Positions 34,736-43,841 of a DNA stretch of 64,000 nucleotides are shown in pieces. The position numbers and the translations under genes were made by a program. The notes below the pieces were generated by a model, which searched no databases, was not told where the DNA came from, and was given only the letters and a program-made list of their open reading frames with translations. Origin of the DNA: Terriglobia bacterium (GTDB lineage Bacteria; Acidobacteriota; Terriglobia; Bryobacterales; Bryobacteraceae); assembly GCA_020073145.1 (NCBI GenBank), contig JAIQFS010000028.1:1-64000 (forward strand), read 5' to 3'. Within the stretch, counting starts at the first letter, position 1. Each line of letters begins with the position of its first letter.

Positions 34736-35272
34736 CTATCCTTCCACGAGATCGAAGTTTCCGTCGCGCCGACGAATGAGGACCGCCACGCGGTCGCTTT
34801 CGGCATCCCGATAGACCAAGTAATCTTTGCTTTTGTCCATCTCCAGGACGGCTTCCTCGAGAGTCATCGGCTTCCGCTTCTGATGGTGGTTGACGCGATA
34901 GACGCGGGCCGCCGGTTCGGGCTCGGCTTCCGGGCTGGCGGCGGGCGCGGCCTCGTCGACGGGCGGCCGGGGAGCGCGCTTGGTGTCGCGCCATTTGGTG
35001 CGCGTCTTGACGGCCTGCTTTTCCAATTTTTCCACGGCCGAGTGGATGGCCGTGAACAGGTCGCTGCTGGAGGCCAGGCCCACGAGCTGATGATTGTAGT
35101 AATTGATCGTGATTTCAACCTGGTGGGTGCGACGCTCCAGGGACAAAACCACGTGGGCCTCGCATTCCCGTCTGCCATCGAGCAGCTTCCCGACTTTGGC
35201 GAAGCGCGATTCCAGCTTTTTTAACTGGGCCGGAGCCAGTTCCACCTGCCTACCCGTGTACGTGATCTTCAT
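34736..35272 (-). CDS. hpf: Long-form ribosome hibernation promoting factor
   Basis: The ATG at 35272 has GGAGAG upstream and begins MKITYTGRQVELAPAQLKKL. The N-terminal S30AE domain (~1-100; HVVLSLERRTHQVEITINYY, DLFTAIHSAVEKLEKQ) is joined by a Pro/Ala linker to the C-terminal dimerisation domain (KPMTLEEAVLEMDKSKDYLV, RDGNFDLVE). At 178 residues it is the long form that pairs 70S ribosomes into 100S. Typical neighbour of rpoN. Confidence 0.95.
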   Translation of the reverse strand: MKITYTGRQVELAPAQLKKLESRFAKVGKLLDGRRECEAHVVLSLERRTHQVEITINYYNHQLVGLASSSDLFTAIHSAVEKLEKQAVKTRTKWRDTKRAPRPPVDEAAPAASPEAEPEPAARVYRVNHHQKRKPMTLEEAVLEMDKSKDYLVYRDAESDRVAVLIRRRDGNFDLVEG

Positions 35273-35341
35273 GGGCTCTCCAATTGGGGCAGCGGCCGAT
35301 GACACCTGCCCCACCTTCGTTATAACTCCATTTGGGGGAAA

Positions 35342-36940
35342 TCAGTCGCGCACGCGCCGCTGGTGCGTCGAGGGAATTTTCATGTCTTCGCGGTACTTGG
35401 CGACGGTACGGCGGGTGACGTTGATGCCTTCCGCCTGCAGCAGAGCGGTGATGTGTTCGTCGGTGAGCGGACGGGAGCGGTCTTCGTCCTCGATCATTTT
35501 TTTCACTTTGCGTTTGAGCAGAAGCAGGGGGGTGCCGCTGCCGGAAGGCCCTTGCACGGCCTCGGAGAAGAAATAGCGGAGTTCGAAGACGCCCTGGGGG
35601 GTGTGGGCGTATTTGCTGGCGACGGCGCGGCTGACGGTAGACGGATGAACACCGACTTCCTCAGCCACTTCTTTGATCATCATGGGCTTGAGCTGGTCGA
35701 GTCCGGAGTTGAGGAAATCGGTCTGGCGGCGGACGATGGCCTGGCAGACCTTGAGGATGGTCTGCTTGCGCTGCTCGATATTTTTCATTAACTGGATGGC
35801 GGAGGTGTAGCGCTCGCGAACGTAGTCGCGGACCTCTTTGGTGGCACCGTTGTCGCGGTCGAGCATGCGGCGGTACTGGGCGTTGAGGCGGAGCTGGGGG
35901 ACGTCGTCGTCGTTCATCTGGATGATCCAGTCGTCGCCATCCTTGGTGATGGTGACGTCGGGCTCGACCACGCGCGCGCCAGCTCCGGAATAGCGCAGAC
36001 CGGGTTGCGGGTTGAGGTGGTGGATCATGTTGACGGCGATCTCGACGTGTTCCAGGGGACGGCCGAGGAGCTTGGCAATTTCCTTAAACTGGCGCGTCTC
36101 AAGCAGCCGCAGATGGTTGGCGACGATCTGCCAGGCGACGCCACCCTTGCCGTTGAGGCTTTCGATCTGCAGCAGCATGCACTCTTGCAGGTTGGTGGCG
36201 GCGACGCCGGCGGGGTCGAGGGACTGGACGACTTTCAGGGCTTCCTGAACGTGTTCCAGTTTGTGCTCGCCGGCGGCGGTGATCTCCTCGAGCGAGGCGG
36301 AGAGGTAGCCGTCTTCATCGAGATTGCCGATGATGGATTCGGCGGCATTGCGGATTTCGTCGGAGATGAGGCTGACGCTCAGCTGGGAACGCAGGTGGTC
36401 GCCGAGCGTGACGGGAGACGACAGGAAGGTCTCAAAGGACGGTTTTTCGACGGATTCCGAGGCCGGAGTCTTGTAGCCGGGGTCGAGGTAATCGTCGAAG
36501 AACGAGCCGAAATCGATCTCGTCGAAGGGATCGGTGGCGGCGGGCGGCTCGACCAAGGGATCGGGCGGGGCGGCTTCGGCTTGAGCTTCGACAGCGGCGG
36601 TTTCCTCGGCATCGGCGAAGACGCTGCCGTTGATGGCGGACTCCGCGATGCCGCCGTCGAGAGGGTTGGATTCACCCTGGACGGAGGCATCCCGAATTTG
36701 CTGATCGGCGGGGTCGGTGACGCGCTCCGGTTCGAGCAGGGGAAGGAGCTCTTCGGGAGTGATTTCCTCGCCCTCTTCGGTGGATTCTTCAAGAACCGGA
36801 TTCTTGACGATTTCCTGGGTGATCATGTCCTTGAGTTCCAGCCGGTTCAGCTGGAGGACGGTCACCATTTGGACCAGCCCAGGGGTCAGAATCTGCTTCT
36901 GCGCAACCCGTAATTGCAGCCTCGGCGACAGTAAGCTCAT
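35342..36940 (-). CDS. rpoN: RNA polymerase sigma-54 factor
   Basis: Region I (LQLRVAQKQILTPGLVQMVT, LELKDMITQEIVKNPVLEE) interacts with enhancer-binding proteins. An acidic region II at ~50-150 and the core-binding region III follow. The HTH (VGVHPSTVSRAVASKYAHTP) and the RpoN box region (INVTRRTVAKYREDMKIPST) bind -24/-12 promoters. At 532 residues it is somewhat longer than usual because of the acidic linker. It heads rpoN-hpf-rapZ. Confidence 0.97.
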   Translation of the reverse strand: MSLLSPRLQLRVAQKQILTPGLVQMVTVLQLNRLELKDMITQEIVKNPVLEESTEEGEEITPEELLPLLEPERVTDPADQQIRDASVQGESNPLDGGIAESAINGSVFADAEETAAVEAQAEAAPPDPLVEPPAATDPFDEIDFGSFFDDYLDPGYKTPASESVEKPSFETFLSSPVTLGDHLRSQLSVSLISDEIRNAAESIIGNLDEDGYLSASLEEITAAGEHKLEHVQEALKVVQSLDPAGVAATNLQECMLLQIESLNGKGGVAWQIVANHLRLLETRQFKEIAKLLGRPLEHVEIAVNMIHHLNPQPGLRYSGAGARVVEPDVTITKDGDDWIIQMNDDDVPQLRLNAQYRRMLDRDNGATKEVRDYVRERYTSAIQLMKNIEQRKQTILKVCQAIVRRQTDFLNSGLDQLKPMMIKEVAEEVGVHPSTVSRAVASKYAHTPQGVFELRYFFSEAVQGPSGSGTPLLLLKRKVKKMIEDEDRSRPLTDEHITALLQAEGINVTRRTVAKYREDMKIPSTHQRRVRD

Positions 36941-37027
36941 CTATCCCCTATGATATCACCGGAGTTCCGCATTCCTCTTGCACGTTGGTTGCCTTTCCGG
37001 GGGGCGGGTGGGGTGTTTGGGGTGGGA

Positions 37028-38152
<1,125 letters not shown>

Positions 38153-38274
38153 TGCATTTTATTTTAGTGTAGTGGGCACAAGTCCCAGACGATTTTTTCG
38201 GGGCGGCGGTCTCCCGGAAAGACGGAACTTGGGCGTGGGCAGACTCGTAAAAGGCAACAGGGAGAACCACCATA

Positions 38275-39123
38275 ATGAAAGTTACCGGTCGCTGTGCGCT
38301 GTTGATGGGGGTTCTGGCGGCGGTTTGCCAGGGCCAATCGGAGCGGCGATTCGAGCGCACGCTCTCCGTGACCGGTCCCTTGAATCTGGAACTCAACACG
38401 GATGCGGGTGGAATCGTGGTGAGAGCGGGTGCGGCCGGGACAGTGCGGATTCGCGGGATTCTGAAGGGCCAATGGCATTTGTTCTGGGACGGCGGCACGG
38501 AGGAGCGGATGCGGCAGTTGGAAGCGCATCCGCCAATCGAGCAGAGCGGAAATACCATCCGAGTGGCGGTACGGGACAAGTCTCTGCTGCGGGGGATTTC
38601 GATGCGGCTGGAAGTGGAAGCTCCGCCGGAGACGCAGCTGCGCGCGCGAACCGACTCGGGCGGCATCGAGGTGCAGGGGATACACGGACCGGTAGACGGC
38701 CAGACCGATTCGGGGGGCATCCGGGCCTCCGAGATCGGGGGTGACGTTCGGGCGTCGACGGATTCGGGAGGGATTCACGTGCGGAGAGTGAACGGGGAAG
38801 TTCGAGCGCGGGCGGATTCGGGCGGCATCGACGCGCTGGAGGTGGGAGGCCGGGTGGATGCGCAGACGGATTCGGGAGGAATTCGGATCTCGCAGACGAA
38901 GGCGGCGGCGATTCGCGCGCGAGCCGACTCCGGCGGTGCCGATATCAGGCTGGCGCCGGCAGGCGGGTACGATATCGCAGCGCACACGGAAAGCGGCCAG
39001 GTGTCTGCGCCGAACGTCACCGCGACGGGCACGGTGTCGCGGCATGGGGTGGATGGGAAGCTGCGCGGCGGGGGACCGCTGGTGGATGTGCGGGTGGACT
39101 CGGGCAGCGTGACGATCCGCTAG
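38275..39123 (+). CDS. Secreted DUF4097-like repeat protein
   Basis: A signal peptide (MKVTGRCALLMGVLAAVCQG) precedes a DUF4097-type beta domain (RTLSVTGPLNLELNTDAGGI, GIHV-type strands). The C-terminal half is built from about six ~20-residue repeats centred on [TR]-[TA]-D-S-G-G-[IA], predicting a right-handed beta-helix or solenoid. No catalytic motif. It diverges from alr. Cell-surface or periplasmic. Confidence 0.8.
   Translation: MKVTGRCALLMGVLAAVCQGQSERRFERTLSVTGPLNLELNTDAGGIVVRAGAAGTVRIRGILKGQWHLFWDGGTEERMRQLEAHPPIEQSGNTIRVAVRDKSLLRGISMRLEVEAPPETQLRARTDSGGIEVQGIHGPVDGQTDSGGIRASEIGGDVRASTDSGGIHVRRVNGEVRARADSGGIDALEVGGRVDAQTDSGGIRISQTKAAAIRARADSGGADIRLAPAGGYDIAAHTESGQVSAPNVTATGTVSRHGVDGKLRGGGPLVDVRVDSGSVTIR
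38641..38943 (+). repeat. DSGG protein repeats in the DUF4097-like gene
   Basis: Six DSGG copies occur at an average spacing of about 20 residues: TDSGGIEVQG, TDSGGIRASE, TDSGGIHVRR, ADSGGIDALE, TDSGGIRISQ and ADSGGADIRL. At DNA level the copies are GACTCGGGCGGCATC/GATTCGGGAGGGATT variants, so they are old rather than freshly duplicated. Confidence 0.85.
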
Positions 39124-39165
39124 GAACCACACGACCGCGCCGCGCAGCGGAGTCGCCGAAGTCCT

Positions 39166-40254
39166 TCAGGAGTGGGGAGGCAACAGACCGGCCAGGAGAT
39201 TTTCGTAGGCGTCGGTGACGGCGTCCCACGAATAGTGTTCGCGGACACGACCCATGGCTTTGCGGCGCAGGGCCTCGCGGTCGGCGTCGGGCATGGCGAG
39301 GACCAGGCGCAGCTTGGCAGCGAGGTCATCGGGCTCGAAGGGAATGCCGGCATCGCCGGTCACCTCGGCATTTTCCGGAGTATTGCGGTACAACACGAGC
39401 GCGCCGCGGCCCATGGCTTCGATGAGAGCCGGATGGGTGCCGCCCACCTCGGTCGCGTGGATATAGGCGAAACAGTGGGAGCCCAACTGGCGGTATCCCT
39501 CGCCGTAGACGGCGCCGGGCATGACGACGCGCGGATCCTGAGTATCGCGCACGAGCCGGATATACTCGCGGGCATAAGGGGCATCGCCCACCAGCGCCAA
39601 CTGGAAGGGAGTCGCGACGGATTCAAAAGCCTGGCGTACTTCGAGGGCGCGGTTTTCGGGCTCCAAGCGGCTGACGTAGAGAAAATAGCGGCCCGGGTGG
39701 AGGCCGAGTTGCCGCACGCGGTCCGTGGCGTCGATGCGGCCGAGGTCGGCGCCATAAGGGATGAAGATGCCTTCCTTGGCGTAGCGCTTTCGATAGTAAT
39801 CCTGGATGGCGTGGGCGTCGGTGACCATGGCGTTCGGGAAGAGGGTAGCCAGGCGCTCCGAGAGGCGGTACCAGGTTCTGGCGAGGACATTCCACTTGGC
39901 GCGCTTGCGCTCGATGCCATCGACGTTGAGGGCGACGGGAATGCCCGACAGGCGCGGCCCCGCGGTGAAGAGGGCATTCGCGGCGTTGCAATAGAGAGCG
40001 ACGTCGGTGCGATGCGCGAGCAGGTGAAGGGTGGAGAGGAACGTATGGATCACGGTGTCGAGATACTTGTGCCGGATGGTGGGGAGATACCGAAGGCGGA
40101 CGCCGCGGAAGACGGGTTGGGCCGCGCGCTGACGGCAGTAGACGAAGACCTGGTGGCCGCGGGCGGCCAAACGGGTGGAGATCTCCTCGGCAAACGTCTC
40201 GAAACCACCGTAGTGAGCGGGAATGCCGCGCGTGCCAAGCAGGGCGATGCGCAT
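39166..40254 (-). CDS. GT4 glycosyltransferase
   Basis: The ATG at 40254 begins MRIALLGTRGIPAHYGGFET, the DUF1972-type N-terminus of rhamnosyl/galactosyl transferases; the longer open frame reads through an upstream gene and is rejected. The 362-residue protein has VDGIERKRAKW, IPYGADLGRIDATDRVRQLG, FLYVSRLEPEN and EVGGTHPALIEAMGRGALVL, the donor-sugar site with the E-x7-E pattern. Last in the polysaccharide cluster. Confidence 0.9.
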   Translation of the reverse strand: MRIALLGTRGIPAHYGGFETFAEEISTRLAARGHQVFVYCRQRAAQPVFRGVRLRYLPTIRHKYLDTVIHTFLSTLHLLAHRTDVALYCNAANALFTAGPRLSGIPVALNVDGIERKRAKWNVLARTWYRLSERLATLFPNAMVTDAHAIQDYYRKRYAKEGIFIPYGADLGRIDATDRVRQLGLHPGRYFLYVSRLEPENRALEVRQAFESVATPFQLALVGDAPYAREYIRLVRDTQDPRVVMPGAVYGEGYRQLGSHCFAYIHATEVGGTHPALIEAMGRGALVLYRNTPENAEVTGDAGIPFEPDDLAAKLRLVLAMPDADREALRRKAMGRVREHYSWDAVTDAYENLLAGLLPPHS

Positions 40255-40268
40255 CGAACCCGAGGCGC

Positions 40269-41312
40269 CTAGGTCCTGGCTGCGGCGGAACGCGAGCGCA
40301 TGAGTTTCTTGGGCGCCTGCTTGCTGACGGGAGCGTACTGGAACCAGCTGGCCATATAGGCGTCGTCCACGCGGCGGCGTGACTGGATCAGACGGCGCTT
40401 GGCGATCACCCGTTTCCAATTTCTGCCGAGGAACCAGAGCGCCTTGAGGGAGCTATGTTCCCAGAGCAGGCAGCAGGCGACGACCAAGGCGTCGCGCGAG
40501 GTAATGGAGAGGAAGTTACGCCAATAGAGATCCGGAGAAATATTCTTGATGCGCATCAGGAAGCGGTTCTTCACCGAGTGCATGTTGATTTCCGGAGGCA
40601 GGGCACGGCGATTTCCGGGCAGAACCTTGCGCACATGATAGCCCCGGGCATAGGGAGCGTAAAGGCACCGCCAGCCCATGAGTTGGGCGCGCCAGGCGAC
40701 ATCGGCGTCTTCGCGGTAGACGAAGAAATCGGAGTCGAAGAACTCGCCGTCCACGGCGATGTCCTCGATCATGGCGCGGCGATAAAGGGCCGCCGCCGCG
40801 GTGGCTCCAAAGACGAATTCGTAATTCAGGTAGTGGCCGTTATCCACTTCCTGGCTGCCGCGGTCCAGGTGGCGCAGCATGGGGTTGAAGTAAATGCCGG
40901 TGGAATCGACCACGGCCTGGGCGGGGATCTCGAAATGCGAAGACATGGTCAGCAGCTTGCCGCAAACCGTGCCGATGTGCGAATCCAACTGGCCAGCGTC
41001 CACCAAGGCCTGGACGAAATTGGAGAGCAACAAGACATCGGGATTCAGAGTCAGGACCCATTCGCCTCGGGCGAGAGCGATGGCCTGATTCTGGGCAGCC
41101 GCGAATCCGATGTTTTCCTCGTTGTAACGAATCTGACAGCGATCCTCGAAGGGTTCTAGGATGTCGAGGGTGCCGTCAGTCGACGCGTTGTCGATAACGA
41201 TGATTTCTTTGAGCGGGTATTTCTGCTCCAGCACCGATTCCAGGCAGCGTTTGATAAAACGCCCACTGTTGTATGTCACGATTGTGACCGAGACGAGCCC
41301 GTTTTGCGCCAT
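40269..41312 (-). CDS. GT2 glycosyltransferase
   Basis: The 347-residue inverting GT-A enzyme has SVTIVTYNSGRFIKRCLESV, VIDNASTDGTLDIL (nucleotide-binding aspartates), LTLNPDVLLLSNFV (DxD-like) and a late FFDSDFFVYREDADVAWRAQ (catalytic-base region). It resembles rhamnosyltransferases of O-antigen clusters. No membrane helix. The donor and acceptor cannot be told. Confidence 0.9.
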   Translation of the reverse strand: MAQNGLVSVTIVTYNSGRFIKRCLESVLEQKYPLKEIIVIDNASTDGTLDILEPFEDRCQIRYNEENIGFAAAQNQAIALARGEWVLTLNPDVLLLSNFVQALVDAGQLDSHIGTVCGKLLTMSSHFEIPAQAVVDSTGIYFNPMLRHLDRGSQEVDNGHYLNYEFVFGATAAAALYRRAMIEDIAVDGEFFDSDFFVYREDADVAWRAQLMGWRCLYAPYARGYHVRKVLPGNRRALPPEINMHSVKNRFLMRIKNISPDLYWRNFLSITSRDALVVACCLLWEHSSLKALWFLGRNWKRVIAKRRLIQSRRRVDDAYMASWFQYAPVSKQAPKKLMRSRSAAART

Positions 41313-41360
41313 GAACGAAAGAACCTGAGAACGAACTTTTCTTATGTCCCGCTACACTTA

Positions 41361-42299
41361 TTACGAACGCCAGGCCGGTGAAACTATGTCGTCCTCCCTG
41401 CCGAGGATCAAACGAAAGGCAAGTCCCACCACTTCACCAAAACCCGCCGCCGACTTCCGGTTTCGTTGCCGAGCGAATTCGATCACCACCCGGAGAAGAG
41501 ATCCCACCACGACGGCCAGACAGACTGTCCGAAATCCCAAAGGGCGGAAGTGCTTGGCGCAATACCTTAGTAGACCACGATACCAGTAAACCCGCCGCAT
41601 CTCTAGTGCCAATTTCACAATTGAATGACCGCCCGTATGTTTTGCAACGGACTGTGGCGTGTAATACCAAAGATAACCCCGATCGGCGGCACGGCGGCAA
41701 AAATCCACATCTTCAAACCAGAGAGGGCGGAACCGTTCATCGAAGCCGCCGAGCTCCTCCCAGACCGCGCGGCGAATCATGAGAAACGCCCCAGCGGGTT
41801 GATCCACGGCCTGGAGCCGGGAATAATCGAGGTCCAAGCCCCGGTACACGAGATTTGCCGGATTCCGTGGCCAGATCCGGTTGAGCAAGAGAGATTCCAA
41901 ACTGAGAACCGCGGGGGTCGGGAACTTTCTGACCATGAACCCGATCTGGGGAATCCCCTGCGGATCGAGAAGTTGGCCGCCGGCGCCGGCGGCGCGAGGC
42001 AGAGAGGATGCTTCCCGAAGCGCCTCGAGACCGGTCTGGAGCACGGCGTCCGGATTCAGAAGGAGGATGTAGGTGCAGTTCAATAGCGAAAATCCCTGGT
42101 TGACGGCGCCAGCGAAGCCGCGATTGGTGGAATTGACAATCAGGCGGACGCCGGGCCGCTCGGCCGCCTGAGGCGTGCCGTCGGTGGAAGCATTATCGAC
42201 AACGATCACATCGGCACCGGAGGCGAGTGCGGCCGTCAAGCAGGAGTCGATCACGGACACCGAATTATACGTGACGATAATGATTCCGATGTCGGACAT
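41361..42299 (-). CDS. GT2 glycosyltransferase
   Basis: The 312-residue GT-A enzyme has IGIIIVTYNSVSVIDSCLTA, VVDNASTDGTPQAAERPGVR, NPDAVLQTGLEALREASSL and EELGGFDERFRPLWFEDVDF. The C-terminal basic helices (CAKHFRPLGFRTVCLAVVVG) may associate with the membrane. Third-position GC looks lower by eye than in its neighbours, hinting at separate origin, but I did not compute it. Confidence 0.9.
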   Translation of the reverse strand: MSDIGIIIVTYNSVSVIDSCLTAALASGADVIVVDNASTDGTPQAAERPGVRLIVNSTNRGFAGAVNQGFSLLNCTYILLLNPDAVLQTGLEALREASSLPRAAGAGGQLLDPQGIPQIGFMVRKFPTPAVLSLESLLLNRIWPRNPANLVYRGLDLDYSRLQAVDQPAGAFLMIRRAVWEELGGFDERFRPLWFEDVDFCRRAADRGYLWYYTPQSVAKHTGGHSIVKLALEMRRVYWYRGLLRYCAKHFRPLGFRTVCLAVVVGSLLRVVIEFARQRNRKSAAGFGEVVGLAFRLILGREDDIVSPAWRS

Positions 42300-42302
42300 G
42301 TG

Positions 42303-43265
42303 TCACTTTGCCCCACCACTGGTGAGAAGAAAGTACAGCCGCCAGTAAGAATCAAAACCGGTCGCTTGTTGAACGTGGTAAATCGTACGCTCACAATCGG
42401 AGAGGTAGTCCGGGGGGGTGAGATCGCGGGTGTCCCGCAACTGAGCGGCGCCGCGAATCCCCTGTAGCTTTCCGCGGAGCCAAGCCAGTCCCCGTCCATG
42501 GCGCGCCGCCACCGCGCCCCAGAGCAACTGGGCGACGAGAATGGCCCACCAATGGGAGAGAGGAAAGTGCAGCGCGACGAGGTAACACTGGTTGCGAGCG
42601 AGGCGGCGCACGGTTTCGGAATGCCAGGGGCCGAGCGCGGAGCTGCCGCGATGCCAGGCGACGGCTTCCGGAACGTAGAGTCCGGTGAGGCCGCGGGCGG
42701 CACAACGGAGGCCGAATTCCACGTCTTCCAGGTAAGATTCGAAGGTCTCGTTGAGCAAACCAACGCTGTGGAAAACGTCGGCGCGGAACAGGACCGCCGT
42801 CCAGGGCGGCGACGCGATGGGGCGGCGGGCGGCGAAGGCGGGGCCATCGGCGCGGCCGTTTCCGACGCGCCAGGCGACGCCGCCGCGGCAGACGGCGTCG
42901 AAGGTGGCATCGAGAAGATTCGGCGCGCCGGAAGAAAAGATCTTGCCGGTGGCGAAGGGGGCGCCGGCGGCGGCGAGGGTAGCGAAGTAATCGGGGGCGA
43001 GTTCCACGTCGCTGTTCAAGACGGCGATCCACGGGCCGCGGCACTCCTGGATGCCGCGATTGACGGCCGCAGCAAAACCGGCGTTGCGGCCCATCGGGAT
43101 GACGCGGGCACCGCGGGAGCGGGCGAGTTCCGGGGCGCCGTCCGTCGAGCCATTATCGACCACCAGCAGTTCCGAAACGGGCAGGGTCTGGATCTCCAGG
43201 CTGTCGAGCAGACGGGCCAGCAAATCCCGGCCATTCCAGACGGGCACGACGGCGCTGAGGCTCAT
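42303..43265 (-). CDS. GT2 glycosyltransferase
   Basis: The ATG at 43265 begins MSLSAVVPVWNGRDLLARLL; the frame is open to 43469, but that part is antisense to the small gene at 43326. Motifs: LLVVDNGSTDGAPELARSRG, LNSDVELAPDYFATLAAAG (DxD-like) and FESYLEDVEFGLRCAARG. 320 residues. Its stop is three bases before the next GT2 start, so they are cotranscribed. Confidence 0.9.
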   Translation of the reverse strand: MSLSAVVPVWNGRDLLARLLDSLEIQTLPVSELLVVDNGSTDGAPELARSRGARVIPMGRNAGFAAAVNRGIQECRGPWIAVLNSDVELAPDYFATLAAAGAPFATGKIFSSGAPNLLDATFDAVCRGGVAWRVGNGRADGPAFAARRPIASPPWTAVLFRADVFHSVGLLNETFESYLEDVEFGLRCAARGLTGLYVPEAVAWHRGSSALGPWHSETVRRLARNQCYLVALHFPLSHWWAILVAQLLWGAVAARHGRGLAWLRGKLQGIRGAAQLRDTRDLTPPDYLSDCERTIYHVQQATGFDSYWRLYFLLTSGGAK

Positions 43266-43325
43266 GTTAGGCCGCGCTTGCTGGCGGGACTCGAGGCGAG
43301 AGCCGATGGCGCTGCTATGATAGGG

Positions 43326-43841
43326 ATGATGAAGCGGCTGTTGTTTGTCCTTTTTTTCCCGGGCGCGCTTGCGTTCAGCCAGGATCTTTCGGCTGTGCAC
43401 ACGGTGTACCTGTTGCCGATGGCGCACGGGCTGGACCAGTACCTGGCCAATCGCCTGACGAATGAGCATGTATACCAGGTGGTGACGGATCCGAAACGAG
43501 CGGATGCGATTTTCACGGATGGGGTTGGGAAAGCCTTTGAAGCGAAGCTGAGCGACCTGTTGCCGGACCCGGAGCCGGTCAGTGCGCCGGCCAATCCTCC
43601 GGCTAAAGACGAGGCAGCGCCCTCGGGGCCGCCTTCTCTGATCTCGGGCTCGGTGAATAAACTAACGAATCCGGACTCCACTTTTAGGCAGGCCAAAGGC
43701 ACGGTGTTCTTAGTGGATCCCAAAACGCACCAGGTGCTGTGGTCGGTATACCAGCCTCTCAAGGATTCCGGTTCCTCCCAGATGGATCGCACGGCCTCCG
43801 ACATTGTAAGCCGTCTCAAGCGGGACGTGAAGCCGAAGTAA
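43326..43841 (+). CDS. Secreted hypothetical protein on the opposite strand within the glycan cluster
   Basis: A 171-residue product with a signal peptide (MMKRLLFVLFFPGALAFSQ), then AVHTVYLLPMAHGLDQYLAN, VVTDPKRADAIFTD, and TVFLVDPKTHQVLWSVYQPL near the C-terminus. The D-P-K-R-A-D-A-I-x-T-D segment recurs in acidobacterial secreted proteins of unknown role. It interrupts the minus-strand cluster; its end overlaps the GT2-GT4 fusion by 26 bases. Confidence 0.65.
   Translation: MMKRLLFVLFFPGALAFSQDLSAVHTVYLLPMAHGLDQYLANRLTNEHVYQVVTDPKRADAIFTDGVGKAFEAKLSDLLPDPEPVSAPANPPAKDEAAPSGPPSLISGSVNKLTNPDSTFRQAKGTVFLVDPKTHQVLWSVYQPLKDSGSSQMDRTASDIVSRLKRDVKPK

Noticed and set aside
36005-36913. 302-codon plus-strand frame antisense to rpoN
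   Set aside because: Shadow of sigma-54; no independent signal or ribosome-binding site.
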